Assembly: GCA_031216445.1 (NCBI GenBank)
Contig: CM062218.1
Location: forward strand, 15,050,501-15,114,500
Direction of reading: 5' to 3'
Origin: Lateolabrax maculatus
Lineage: Eukaryota; Chordata; Actinopteri; Acropomatiformes; Lateolabracidae
Length of the DNA: 64,000 nucleotides
In this document: positions 36,759 to 47,022 of the stretch, piece by piece
How positions within the stretch are numbered: position 1 is the first letter of the stretch
Layout: every line of letters begins with the position of its first letter
Program-made: the position numbers and the translations under genes
Notes under the pieces: model-generated
Told to the model about the DNA's origin: nothing
The model's database searches: none
The model's input: only the letters and a program-made list of their open reading frames with translations

Positions 36759-38419
36759 CTGCAAGGAGGAATAAATATTTTCAATTTCTAAGAGGATAAT
36801 ACAACCTTTTAACGTGTTCTGCAAAATATATGAGTGTGGCTCTTATTTCTGAACAGGCGCTTCTTGGCCATTCTGATTATAAATAATACGTCTGTTGTTA
36901 TTTTGCGTAATTGTTTAGGCCTTATCCTAAAAGGGCGCAAAAAGAAAAATAAAGAACTGGCAAATAGGCTAACTCAAACTGTTAAGATTTGATTCCAGTA
37001 TTTTCAAGATAATTATTTGGGTCAGTGTTTTTGACTTAACAGCAGGGTCTCCGTGTTAAAGTATTAATATCATTACAGGTTCGAGGAACCATAAAAATCT
37101 AAATTCCATTTAACATTTTGCCACAAAATATCCACCAAAATAAAGCCATCCGTAGGAAACCCAAGCCCATCAAAAACTAATAAAGAAACTACATAAATAA
37201 AAGCCAAATTGCAACGATTCCTCTCGGAACAAAACAACACTACAACCAAATATTGCTGCCTATCAGCGTAATACCACTAATGACATAAAAACGGGCCTAT
37301 GCAAATAACGTGTTTGTTGCTTCCCTGCTGGCCGGTAAGCATTTTCTCCACAAACGGATCGAATAGTCATTAGCTCTGGCGCACCATCTTCCCCAGGTCC
37401 CCGCGCCCATAAATCACGCAGGAGCGCCGTGACCTCAGCGCGGCCGCGCGGTCCTGGATGGCACTCCGTCTTCCATTATATCCTCGTTTCCCTGGCGGAG
37501 CGACACAGCCCCACCGCTTTCCCCCCTTGCTTTTTATGGAGCTCATTCTTGATGTATCATTTACGCACAAAAATAAATAAATAAATAAATAAACCCCACG
37601 CAAAGAAGCCACGAGGTGTTTTTTTTGTTTTATAGGACCGGTTGCACCTTGGAGCGGCCGCGCGCTCTGTTTGGGTTTTTCCTTGGAAGCCAATATTTAA
37701 ATGGCCGCTTTATTTACAAACGGTTGTGCAGGCCTATTTATCCAAATGGCTACTCCTGCCATTACGATGTGATTAAAACAGATATATGTCATTGGTTGCT
37801 GCTCTATTTCAAGTTTACACTGCAACTAATAATGGCTTTAATATAATGTTTAGCCTAGGAAGCATAAAACCGTGCAATGCCTGAGTCTTAATGGCTCACA
37901 GAAACCCTTAAATGGTTACCTACATATGTCGTGTAAATCCTGCCGGTCTATTTATGTTTTATTAGCTATGATGAGTCTGAGATATTAACAGATAGGTGAA
38001 TATGGATAGCCTCTGGATACCTGTCTATTTTCTCGCCCTGCAAAAAACCCTGGACCCCCTTTTTTCTTTACTGACCTCTGCCTCGCGCAGCAATAACTCA
38101 CGACAGTAATGAACAATCGGCGGAAATACCTCAAAATAAAATCCATCCTCCCAAAGCTCGGGCTCTGACTGTCCGCGTGGAAAAACATATCCGTCCGTGA
38201 CAGCAGTGTAATACATCCAAAAAAAAAACAAAAAAAAAACCCGGGATCCTCTCTCTTTCAGTCTGCCTCTCTTTTCTTTTTCACCCAGCCGATAAACAAA
38301 CTACAAAGCTCGGACTCCCCTCGCGGAAAGTGGGGGTAACCCGCATATAATCAGCATCATATGGCCAGACCGGGGCTCCGGTTTTCTTCCCCGTGCCATA
38401 ACATCGCGCAGTATTATGC

Positions 38420-38870
38420 GCCGCGCTCACGTGACGCAACGTCAACTTAAATCCCTTTTATTTGAGCCCGTGAATCATTAATGGAGGCAGTCATTGCCCC
38501 TGAGGAGAAACGGATCGGTTTGGAGGGAGAGAGAGGGAGAAAAAAAAGAAGAAAAAAAAAAAAGAGGGGTATGTGACACTGCAATGTATCTGGCAGAGGA
38601 GCGAGTGTCTCGCGGAGAAGCAGCTTTTCCACGTGTCGCCCATTCAGAGGGGGAAGACTGCTCTGTCAGTTTTAAAGTGCCATATATTTGGTGCCTGTTA
38701 GCGGCTGAAAGAGCTAATCCTGCTGCATTATGCTGAGTCTCAAGTGCAGCCTCAGCTCCGAGCCAGGCTGAAAGCAGAATGGCTCAGATAATTCGCACTA
38801 TGGGAGATGGAGAGGGCTTTTCCTCCAAAATACCATTTAAGGATGGCATAATGATTACTCATCACCCCGG
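38420..38870. promoter_or_regulatory. Candidate hoxa3a distal promoter/hindbrain enhancer
   Basis: Contains CACGTGAC at 38428, ATCATTAATGG, a Meis CTGTCA at about 38663, and TGCTGAGTC at 38731-38739, which matches the first nine bases of a Maf recognition element. Mouse Hoxa3 is activated in r5/r6 by Kreisler/MafB through sites upstream of the gene. The correspondence is inferred from motif and position. Confidence 0.35.
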
Positions 38871-39295
38871 CGAACCTCTTCTTCCTTTCTCTTTACAACA
38901 CGGCACAGGGCTATGGAGAGCTTTACTCAATATCGCCCCCCCTCCACCCCCCACCCCCCCCGTCCTCAGTCCCACAGCTTGGTTGTAGTACCACTTAGTC
39001 AGCCTCTGGTTCTCCATCAGCGGGAGCCTGCACGCTGTTGGCCACATTGAGGAGGAAAAGTCAAACATTTTTACCTGTCCTACACGGGGAGGAGGGTGTG
39101 CGTCCCGGTGGTCGCGGTGAGGGGTGCGTGTCAGTCAGCAGTGAGCGGGACGTGGAGGTGAAGTAACCAGAGAGTGGTTGCTCGACCCCGCTGATCGGTA
39201 CACGGACCCCCATTCGACCTACATGCGCTTACGCGTTTCCTATGAGCAGCTGGGTGAAATTACAGGTTTGTGCAAGGGAAGAGTTTGTGGATCTT

Positions 39296-39321
39296 CTGGA
39301 GAGAGGGGGGTGAGGGGGGTG

Positions 39322-39352
<31 letters not shown>

Positions 39353-39356
39353 GTAC
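39296..39356 (+). repeat. G-run tract, G-quadruplex-prone
   Basis: Nearly uninterrupted guanine on the plus strand with TG breaks, including a run of at least 18 G. Many ways to form a quadruplex; also a likely assembly/length-variation hotspot. Confidence 0.85.
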
Positions 39357-42300
39357 GGAGGCAAAAGTGCCGACTAAACTATAATCCTGCTGTAGTTTGC
39401 CAAAACAATAATATAAACTGATTCCTATTGAAAAAGCGTGTCATGCGTGCGCCCGGGGAAGATATCTGGCTTCCGCCACCCCGGGTATTGCCAAAAGTCC
39501 TAGCCCGGAAGAGCTTCCCTATTCTCGGCACCGTTTGGCGCTTGTTTTCCGTCAACACCGAGCAGCGGGCGTGGAAAAATCCCACCACAACTATTAATCA
39601 TTCGGGGCGGACATAGACAGCATCCCACTCCCACACCAGCCTTTGTTTCCTCAAACTACAAGTTGAGTTCAACTTTTAAAGACAGGAACAGAAGCAGACC
39701 AGCTCTTATTAATTCACCTTCCACACTTGTAAAACTGGAGAAAAGAGGAGGGATATTAATGATGAGGGTTGAAAATTAAGTTTTACGCACAGGTTTTTAG
39801 ACGCATGATTATGATACGATTACTATTTGTCTTTTGTTAAGCAGAATGCCTGAGTCTGTAAAATATTATTGTCTTTGCTCTTCTACACTTGCAGATGTGG
39901 AGCTGTCACCAGGATTATGTGGCTCGACGTGACCGTGCACTGGAGGATAATCCCACATTCCCTTTCTCCACCGCACCTGAACTCTTCCCTGACCCGGGCA
40001 GACGCATATAGAGACGAGTGGGAAGTTATTTGGGGTTCAAAAACCAGGAGAAGATGGAAAACCAAAAGCCCCTCAGCTGGCAGCCTACTTTTTTCACTTT
40101 TCGGTGCACTTTATCCAGACTTGCCCTTTATTTAAAAAAAAAAAAGGTAGTAGTTGATTGATTGTTTTAAAACTCAACAGTTTTAGCACAAACCAAATGT
40201 TTCAGAGTAATTTACACAAATCAAAGCTCCTTATCACTGTCAGCGGAGGCGCAGACCTCTGGATGTTGGCCAGACGGCCGTCCGTATCTTCCCACAATGT
40301 TGACACTCGGAGCTCTTAACAGCCGGGCTTGGGTTACCGATACACTCAGCCGAAGATAACTCTTTCTGCGAGGTTTACACCGGCCAACATCAAGGCTAAT
40401 GCTAAATTCAACGCTTAAGCTGACTTGGAGCCATCTCTGGTGGATGCAGGCGGACTGGGAGAGCCTAACTGTGTGCCTAAAGGTGGTTGTAATAAAGCTA
40501 TTGGAATTTTCATGTTGAACTTACTGGCTCTTTATTATTATACTGAAAATGTTCCCACATCACATGTCACAGGCTTTTGTGCAATAGCTGTCAGTTGGAG
40601 GAGGTAAGTGCAAAATAGCCCAATGATAACTGTTTGTATTATTACCATTATCTTTTTATTATTGACATTGTCACATACCCTCGGGACTTTGTTAATGTTT
40701 AACCTGTGACTGAATTGCCTATTGTGTTCACCCTCATTCAGGGGCTCTTTCAAGCAACAGATAAGTGCTTTGCATTGTCACTGTTGTTGTAAATGCACTC
40801 AGTCTCATTTTCTATATTCAGCAGTAAAATTAATACAGGCTAATCATTCGAATATGAAATGTTAAACTTTACATCGTCAAAATCCATACGAACAGTAACT
40901 AAGCTTTTTTCTGTCTTTCAAGGCATACAGCAATTTTGAGGCACATTTTGCATAAATGCAGACTGTTTATTTGTCATTATTTATCTCGACTTTAAGTGAC
41001 TGCATACCATCATACCCAGAAAAGTTTCAGCTACACCTACACTACATTTTCACCTCTGCAGCCACAAGTGTTGTATAACTGAATTTCAAACAAGTTGGCA
41101 AAATTAGTTAGTCTCATATAACATTTATTGCCAAAGTGCAAGTTAAATTGTATCATCCTAATTTGTCTGGTTTGAAGTTATGGAAATGTAGACCTGTTCG
41201 AAGTTCGAAGAATGTTTTGTAAATAGCGTTTAAGCACAAATTACATACACCTGTCATGTAATAAATGTATTTTTTTTATAGTAAATTAAAATGCATTGCT
41301 ATCCAATTGACAAATATGATTATTTGAGTTCAATAATAAGCCAATTGTGATATTATGCAGCTCAGAAACTCTACAACAATGTTTAGCTGGAAACTCTACT
41401 TCCGGGATATTTTTTTTTTTAAAAGATCTCCACAAAATTTAAGATAAAAAAGCAGCCAAATCTACTCACAAGTCATGACGATCTGTGTCCAAACCAGACA
41501 GAGTTTTGTCAGGGAAGAAGAGATCTGACTCGCACCCTGCAGAGGATCACTTCAAATGAAAATAAGGCAGATTTTCATTTCTATTTCTGACCCCGGGGCA
41601 TTCATTATTCAGCAAGTCACGTGAACGAGCGAATTAAAATTTCAGTACATTGGAAGTGACCTCTATTCGCGAATCAAATGACTTGAAATCTGTAATTTAG
41701 CTAGTTGGACTTGTTGGAGTCTGCGCAAAATCGGTGTCAATCAGCCTCAACGCCATCTTCTGCACAGCTTCCGTGTCTGCAGCAAGTGCTGCACAGAGGA
41801 CTGAAATGTGCATGCAAAGAGGGGTTTAACATTTCTGCAGGATTATTTTTCTTATGCAGACAAAAAAAAAAAAAAAAAAAAAAAAATATGAAAGATGCAA
41901 CAAAAAACCAACACCAACAAGAAAGTAAAGCATTTGTGTCTACTGCATCTAACGTGTCTGTCCTCTATGGGAATTTTGGTGTCAGTTTTATCTAATTAAC
42001 TGTTAAAAGCATTGGAAACCCATTCATTGTGGTATTATCGGCAAACGTATCCAGCAGAAACCATCAGCGTGAAACATGTTGAAAATAATACTAGATTGTA
42101 TGTTGTACAATGTACAATGCCAGCATGTTTCAGCTCTATCTGTCCTCTCTGCACGGCCTGACAGGGGGGTTTTACGTGATGAATTGCACAAGAGCTGTCT
42201 CTTGGAATAATTTTGGGAGAATTCATGGCTCAGATTCACACCTAAACACCCGTGTTTTGTTTCGGCGCTGTCTCTGGGTGAATCTTAAATGAGAGAAAAA

Positions 42301-42369
42301 AAAAAAAAAAAAAAAAAGCTCGCCGAGGTCTCGGCACTGATGTATGGTCTGAACATTGTGTGTGTCGAA

Positions 42370-42382
42370 AGGTCAGGGGTCA
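42370..42382 (+). promoter_or_regulatory. Consensus DR1 nuclear-receptor element
   Basis: AGGTCA-g-GGGTCA, both half sites fitting RGGTCA, spacing one. 1.7 kb beyond the hoxa4a stop. RXR homodimer, COUP-TF, HNF4 or RAR/RXR on DR1 are the possible binders. Confidence 0.5.
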
Positions 42383-43296
42383 GAAGAAGTACTCTGAGCC
42401 GGTGATTGGCCAGAGCCAGTCGTGTCCCCTGGTTGAACTCTCTATTGTTTGGATGTAGCAGGTAGTGACCAACACTCACACTCTGGTGCACTGAGGTTGG
42501 CTGAGATCTCCTTATAATGGCAAGTGCAAACAATATGTGTGGCCGGATACATTTAACAATTTGGGGTTGGTTGGAGTCCCGTGTCAGTAGCAACGCGTGC
42601 AACACTCGAGCTGCTGATGTCTGCCTCCTAAATTTCAACCACATCTCATCTTTATCCATGAAAATGCGCATGACACAAAGACATAACTGAATCATTCATA
42701 TCAACACGTTTTGCGCACTGCCTTGTGGGGATACAGCTTGTAAGACTTACTTCATTGTAAATGTGTTACACATATTAAACACCTGGAAATGTTGGAACTG
42801 TTTCCTTCTCTGTAAATCTTACTTTAAGAGAAACTTTGCGCCCTAATTAACGAGTAAATCATCTCTGTAAATGACATCAAATATAGCTAAAAGATTTTGA
42901 TTCTATTCAGAGAAAATAAAAAATAAAGAACATTTATAAAGTATTATGAGAGTGTGGCGCGGTAAATTATCCAATGTTCTGACGCATTATCAAAATTGTA
43001 CGCACGCATCTCCAAACACTGGATAACTGATTCAAACGCTTTAAATAAACGATGTAAAAACTAAAAATGAAAAGTCCACGTACTGAAAAGAAAACAAGCA
43101 GCATCAAAATAAATAGTCTGAGTTTAAAAATGCAATCCCCAAAATAGGAATCTTTATAAAAAAAAAAAACCAGGCACCTAAATGTATTTGGCATGTTAAT
43201 ACGTGCGGCTTCAAAAATACATATTGCGCTCAATCAAAGCAGTATTTGCATGACAAAATATCCAAAACCAAGTCAGCCTTATAAGTGAAGTACATA

Positions 43297-43302
43297 TTTA
43301 TT
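43297..43302 (-). terminator. hoxa4a: Candidate poly(A) signal of hoxa4a
   Basis: AATAAA on the minus strand about 790 bp past the hoxa4a stop. Confidence 0.35.
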
Positions 43303-44092
43303 TCACAAGGACAGATTGAGTCTACACTAACCTACATCACAACGTTCATCACTGAGACAACACATACAAATATTCACAGTTTAGAACACAGCACAACATG
43401 GGACGGACTAGCACAAATAAAACTAGACTTTACAACACCAACAAACATAATTCTACTTGACGAAATCCTTTCCTTATTGTGCCTTCATTATGATTTGCCT
43501 ATGTACATTAAATGTGAAAGTCACCTGGACTACATTCAACAGTAAACCAACCCACTCAAACACACAATCTACACTGTTACTCTGACTGATGCCATACCTC
43601 TAAAACAGCCGTCTGATTTTCTAACAGGCATCTAGAGTCTCGCTAAATATCTTTCAAGTATATTAGAACTTTCCATGAGCAATAATACAAAAAAAAAAAA
43701 AAAAAAAACAATAATAATAAAACAGAACATAGAAAAATGAGTTCGAACTTACTGTTACCTCACTCAATTTTAACTGTAATGATACATTTTGATCCAAGTC
43801 CTACTTTTGAATGTGCGTTATCCTTCTTTCATAATAATAAACAAATATATAAACACTTCAGTTGCCACCGTGGCAATTAAAGGTGAATTTCAAGCTTATA
43901 TGATGAGGGCGAGGACGAGCGGAGAGGGAAAGGGTACAAAGGACGTGACAGGGGCCCAATGGCAGAGGCAAGGGGAAAAGAGAGAACACCATGTGTTGTA
44001 AAATACTGAGAATCGGTCCATCAAATTCCACTTGTGTTATTTGCCATCTCAGTCTGGATTGGGTTTTTATGGGGTGGGGTTCATTTCAAGCA

Positions 44093-45377
44093 CTATAGAC
44101 CTGCGGTGCACGGCGTGGGGACGAGCTGCTGGCCTGTTTTGATCTGCTGCTGCTGCTGGGCCCCCGAGGCTGAGGACGAGGCCGAGCTGGAGGAGCGGAT
44201 CTTGGTGTTGGGAAGCTTGTGTTCCTTCTTCCACTTCATCCTGCGGTTCTGAAACCAGATCTTGACCTGGCGCTCGGACAGGCACATGGTGTGCGCGATT
44301 TCCACCCGCCTGCGCCGGGTCAGGTACCGGTTGAAGTGGAACTCCTTCTCCAGCTCCAGAGCCTGCTGGCGGGTGTAGGCAGTGCGGGACCTCTTGGGCA
44401 CTCCTCCAGTGTAATTGGGATTGACTGGATGGGGGGAAAAAAGCCATACATAGGCAAGCAAGCAGGTGTTACATGCGGGCTGACAGCGTTTATTCCCAAA
44501 CCCACACCTCCACTGGACACATTCACACGGCGCAAAAACTACGAAACATCCCCGGGTCTGGTGGGAAATTCGCAGCCGCTCTGTTCGTTTTAACTCTGCC
44601 TCGATTCCGTTTTACGGACGTGACCTTAATGTGGAGATGCCGAGTGCCTGTGCACCCGGCATCCAGGGACAGATCAGGCTCAGAAATGATTAACAAAAAA
44701 CAGCGGGGTCGGATATTACAGTTTGGCTGGGCTCCAGCGGCGGAGGTAGTTTGGGTTAAAAAGCAACAAAGGCACATGGCCCCGACAGACGAACACAGGC
44801 AATAAAATTTACGAGGGTCCTTAATTACCGACCCCGCTGCTCGATAGTCGTAAATTGCTGCTGTAAGGGGCTGCTACTAGTGCTGCCTCAATGGGCTCGC
44901 ATGTGTTCCGGCGGTCGTTTTCTCAGCGGCTCCGCTATTCACCCGGCGCGATAACTCACCGTTGTTAACGTGGACCTTCTTCATCCAGGGGTAGACCACC
45001 GGCTCCTTGCCCTTCGCCACGCCGGGATACACCTCGCCGGCGAGGCTGCAGTCCTTGCTGGCGTTTGCCCCCGCGCCGCCGTCCGGGGCCGCGGCGAGGC
45101 GGGGACCGTGGCTCTGCGGGACCGGCTGCGGCTGTGCGTGGTGCCCGTCGCCGAAATCGTCGAGCCCGGCGGCGGGAACGTTGCCGTAGTCATAGCCCGA
45201 CTCCGTGTAGTTTGACCTCGGGTAGGATGGCTCGTCGTGATGGGGGAAGCCCGTGTCTTTTGGCCGCTCGTAGTAATCGCCGGCGCTGGGGATGTATCCG
45301 CTCTGCTGGTACTCGTCGCATGGAGGAAAGGACGGCTCGATATAGTTGGAGTTTATCAAGTAGGAACTCATGGTCAT
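44093..45377 (-). CDS. hoxa4a: Homeobox protein Hox-A4a (two exons)
   Basis: Group 4 Hox transcription factor. Exon 1 is 44960-45377 (donor AACG|GTGAGT), exon 2 is 44093-44424 (acceptor ATCCAG|TCAATCC), phase 1, intron 535 bp, total 249 residues, shorter than mammalian HOXA4 (about 320), mainly because the proline-rich N-terminal half is compact. The start ATG at 45377 gives MTMSSYLINSNYIEPSFPP, the standard group 4 opening. Hexapeptide VVYPWMKKVHVN is at 127-138, then NPNYTGG and the homeodomain at about 149-208 (PKRSRTAYTRQQALELEKEF to KIWFQNRRMKWKKEHK), followed by LPNTK as in Hoxa4. The homeodomain has small changes relative to other Hoxa4 proteins (QQALELE, RRRVEIAHTMC). An in-frame run of glutamines encoded by CAG repeats lies near the C-terminus. 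The promoter has CACGTG and CCAAT 102 and 118 bp upstream of the ATG. A minus-strand AATAAA at 43297-43302 could end the transcript. Confidence 0.96.
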
Positions 45378-45510
45378 TAATTTGTGAAGTGCAACAATAC
45401 TAATTTTTATCGCGCTGTCGTTTTTCTGATCTCCACAAAACCCTCCTACTCCCTGTCAAATGTACAAAGTTGCCTGGTCACGTGCGAGGCGCCACCAATC
45501 ACCGCGTGTC
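45378..45510 (-). promoter_or_regulatory. hoxa4a: hoxa4a promoter with CACGTG-N10-CCAAT module
   Basis: GTCACGTG ends at 45484 (E-box 45479-45484) and CCAAT is at 45495-45499, spacing 10, about 100-120 bp upstream of the ATG. The same pair regulates human HOXB4 through USF and NF-Y. Confidence 0.6.
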
Positions 45511-45688
45511 CTGTGGGCATCATGTAAACAGGAACCAATGGAAAGCATGGCACTGGTACCACCAGCGCCGCTCGCGCTGGCTTACGTTGGTGTTTTCCTT
45601 ATTAAATCACAGTATATAAAGCAAAACCAATCAACCAACTTGTTTACTGCATGGGGCCAAACTTATGTGGGTGAGGCTTTCCTGCATG

Positions 45689-45742
45689 TGAAGAAGAAGA
45701 AGAAGAAAAAAAAAAAAAAAAAAGAAAGAAAAAAAAAAAAAA
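45689..45742. repeat. (GAA)n and poly-A tract
   Basis: GAAGAAGAAG followed by A-rich runs, 310 bp upstream of the hoxa4a ATG; polypyrimidine on the gene strand. Confidence 0.9.
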
Positions 45743-46744
45743 GCCTCTTCCTCTGGAACAGAAAGTGGATGTGAAATTCAAAGCCCTGGGAAAATAGTGG
45801 TTGACACAAACAAAAGAGCATTTCCAACAGTGGCGTGGATATCGATTGTTGGAGTTTAAAACGTGTTGGATCCCAATGAAGGGATGGACAGGGAAACACA
45901 CACACACACACACAAAAAACAACAACAAAAAAAAAAAAAACACGCCTGTTCAAATGATCGAAAAACAGTGTGAGTGCACAAGCTTCCTGCAGCCACTGAC
46001 GAGCCGCTGCTCTGCGGACACACAATCCTGCATATGAAGCGTATAAAGCATAAGACCTGTGCATCAGTAAAAACCTGGTTGATACCCGCTTATGACACAC
46101 TCACACACACACAGGCAACAGGAAACCCTCGTCGCTCACAACATGCATAAAACCCTTTTTTGTTCATCTCATTCCATACATGTTGAAACGGTGGTTTTCT
46201 GCAATTTGCCAGCACAGGGCAATCATCCCAAGCTATTTCTGCTCTATGTTTGTCCTGTAAAACCACATGAAACTTATCTGGCACTGATCGCACGGGCATC
46301 ACGTATTATCAGTTCTCCCGTGTTAACTGCCTTTGTAAATCTCTTCCAAACACTGGACAAACATCTTGCATTATAGCCAGATGCCAAAACAAGCGTGGCG
46401 TTTTAAACCAGGATAGACCATTTCCAGTAAGAGCTGCCAGAATTGCTCTGTGCAGCACAAATGATCTCACATCTAATACACTTTCCATTATGAAAACATT
46501 TGGAAATCTATAAAAAAAAACAACCTTTTCCACAAACAATTTGCCAACATTTCAATGCAAATAAAGTCTCTGCAGTACCACTTTACTGTAAACAACCATG
46601 GCTAAGATAATAACATTGTCATGGATTGTAACAATGAAAATATGTTTTGATGAGAAGGGGTAGCCTACTACAAGTTTAAAGAGGGAAATATTCCAAGGTA
46701 CAATAATAGTAATAATAATAATTATTATTGTTAATATTATCATA

Positions 46745-46806
46745 ACAACATTGACTGGAATTATTTTATGGATATAAATTGCACAAATTCGGGATCATCC
46801 TTTGTC
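46745..46806 (-). ncRNA. Decayed mir-10-like hairpin (relic)
   Basis: On the minus strand, GATCCCGAATTTGTG (46782-46796) matches the 3' two-thirds of miR-10 (GATCCGAATTTGTG) with one inserted C. Twenty bases further comes ATTCCAG (46755-46761) and then TCAAT, resembling ATTCTAGGGGAAT of the miR-10 star arm, where about 25 bases are expected. The 5' seed ACCCTGT is not preserved, so a functional miR-10 is unlikely. The place is right: 1.4 kb upstream of a Hox4 gene, same strand. Present in HoxB and HoxD of vertebrates; I know of no functional copy in HoxA. Confidence 0.45.
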
Positions 46807-46900
46807 AGACTCACATATATTTAAATATAAGTAAAAATAAACACATTTGTAACACTGCGTGTTCACAAAAGGTAAATAAGGAAAATATAAAGTGTCTGAC

Positions 46901-47022
46901 CGTGCTCCTCGCCAGCAGCCATCACGTCCAGGTCGTGTTTCCTCTCCATGTCCGAGGTGGCACACTGTATCTGAGTCCCTTGAAGATGCAGCAGCTCCTC
47001 ACTGTCCACGTCAACAAGGCCT
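46901..47022 (-). other. Candidate leader or coding exon between hoxa4a and hoxa5a
   Basis: Bounded by acceptor TTCTCCATGCAG (exon starts 47022) and a weaker donor CACG|GTCAGA (46901/46900). One frame reads without stop through the exon as GLVDVDSEELLHLQGTQIQC and on to DLDVMAAGEEHG, looking protein-like, but I recognise no family. GC-richer than its AT-rich surroundings. It lies just upstream of the miR-10-like relic, so it may be part of a long transcript reading into hoxa4a. Confidence 0.35.

Larger units (their letters stand above)
32801..44092. other. hoxa3a-hoxa4a intergenic region
   Basis: About 11 kb with no further Hox gene. Besides the entries listed separately it has ATGCAAAT octamers at 35276 and 37300, CACGTGAC at 38428-38433 in a GC-richer stretch that could be a distal hoxa3a promoter, a half-MARE TGCTGAGTC at 38731-38739, a G-run region at 39299-39353, GTCACGTGA at 41616, and a consensus DR1 at 42370-42382. 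The upper end is the hoxa4a 3' UTR. Confidence 0.5.

Noticed and set aside
45689..45742. Functional coding Lys/Glu repeat
   Set aside because: Simple A/GA-rich repeat upstream of hoxa4a; no gene context.
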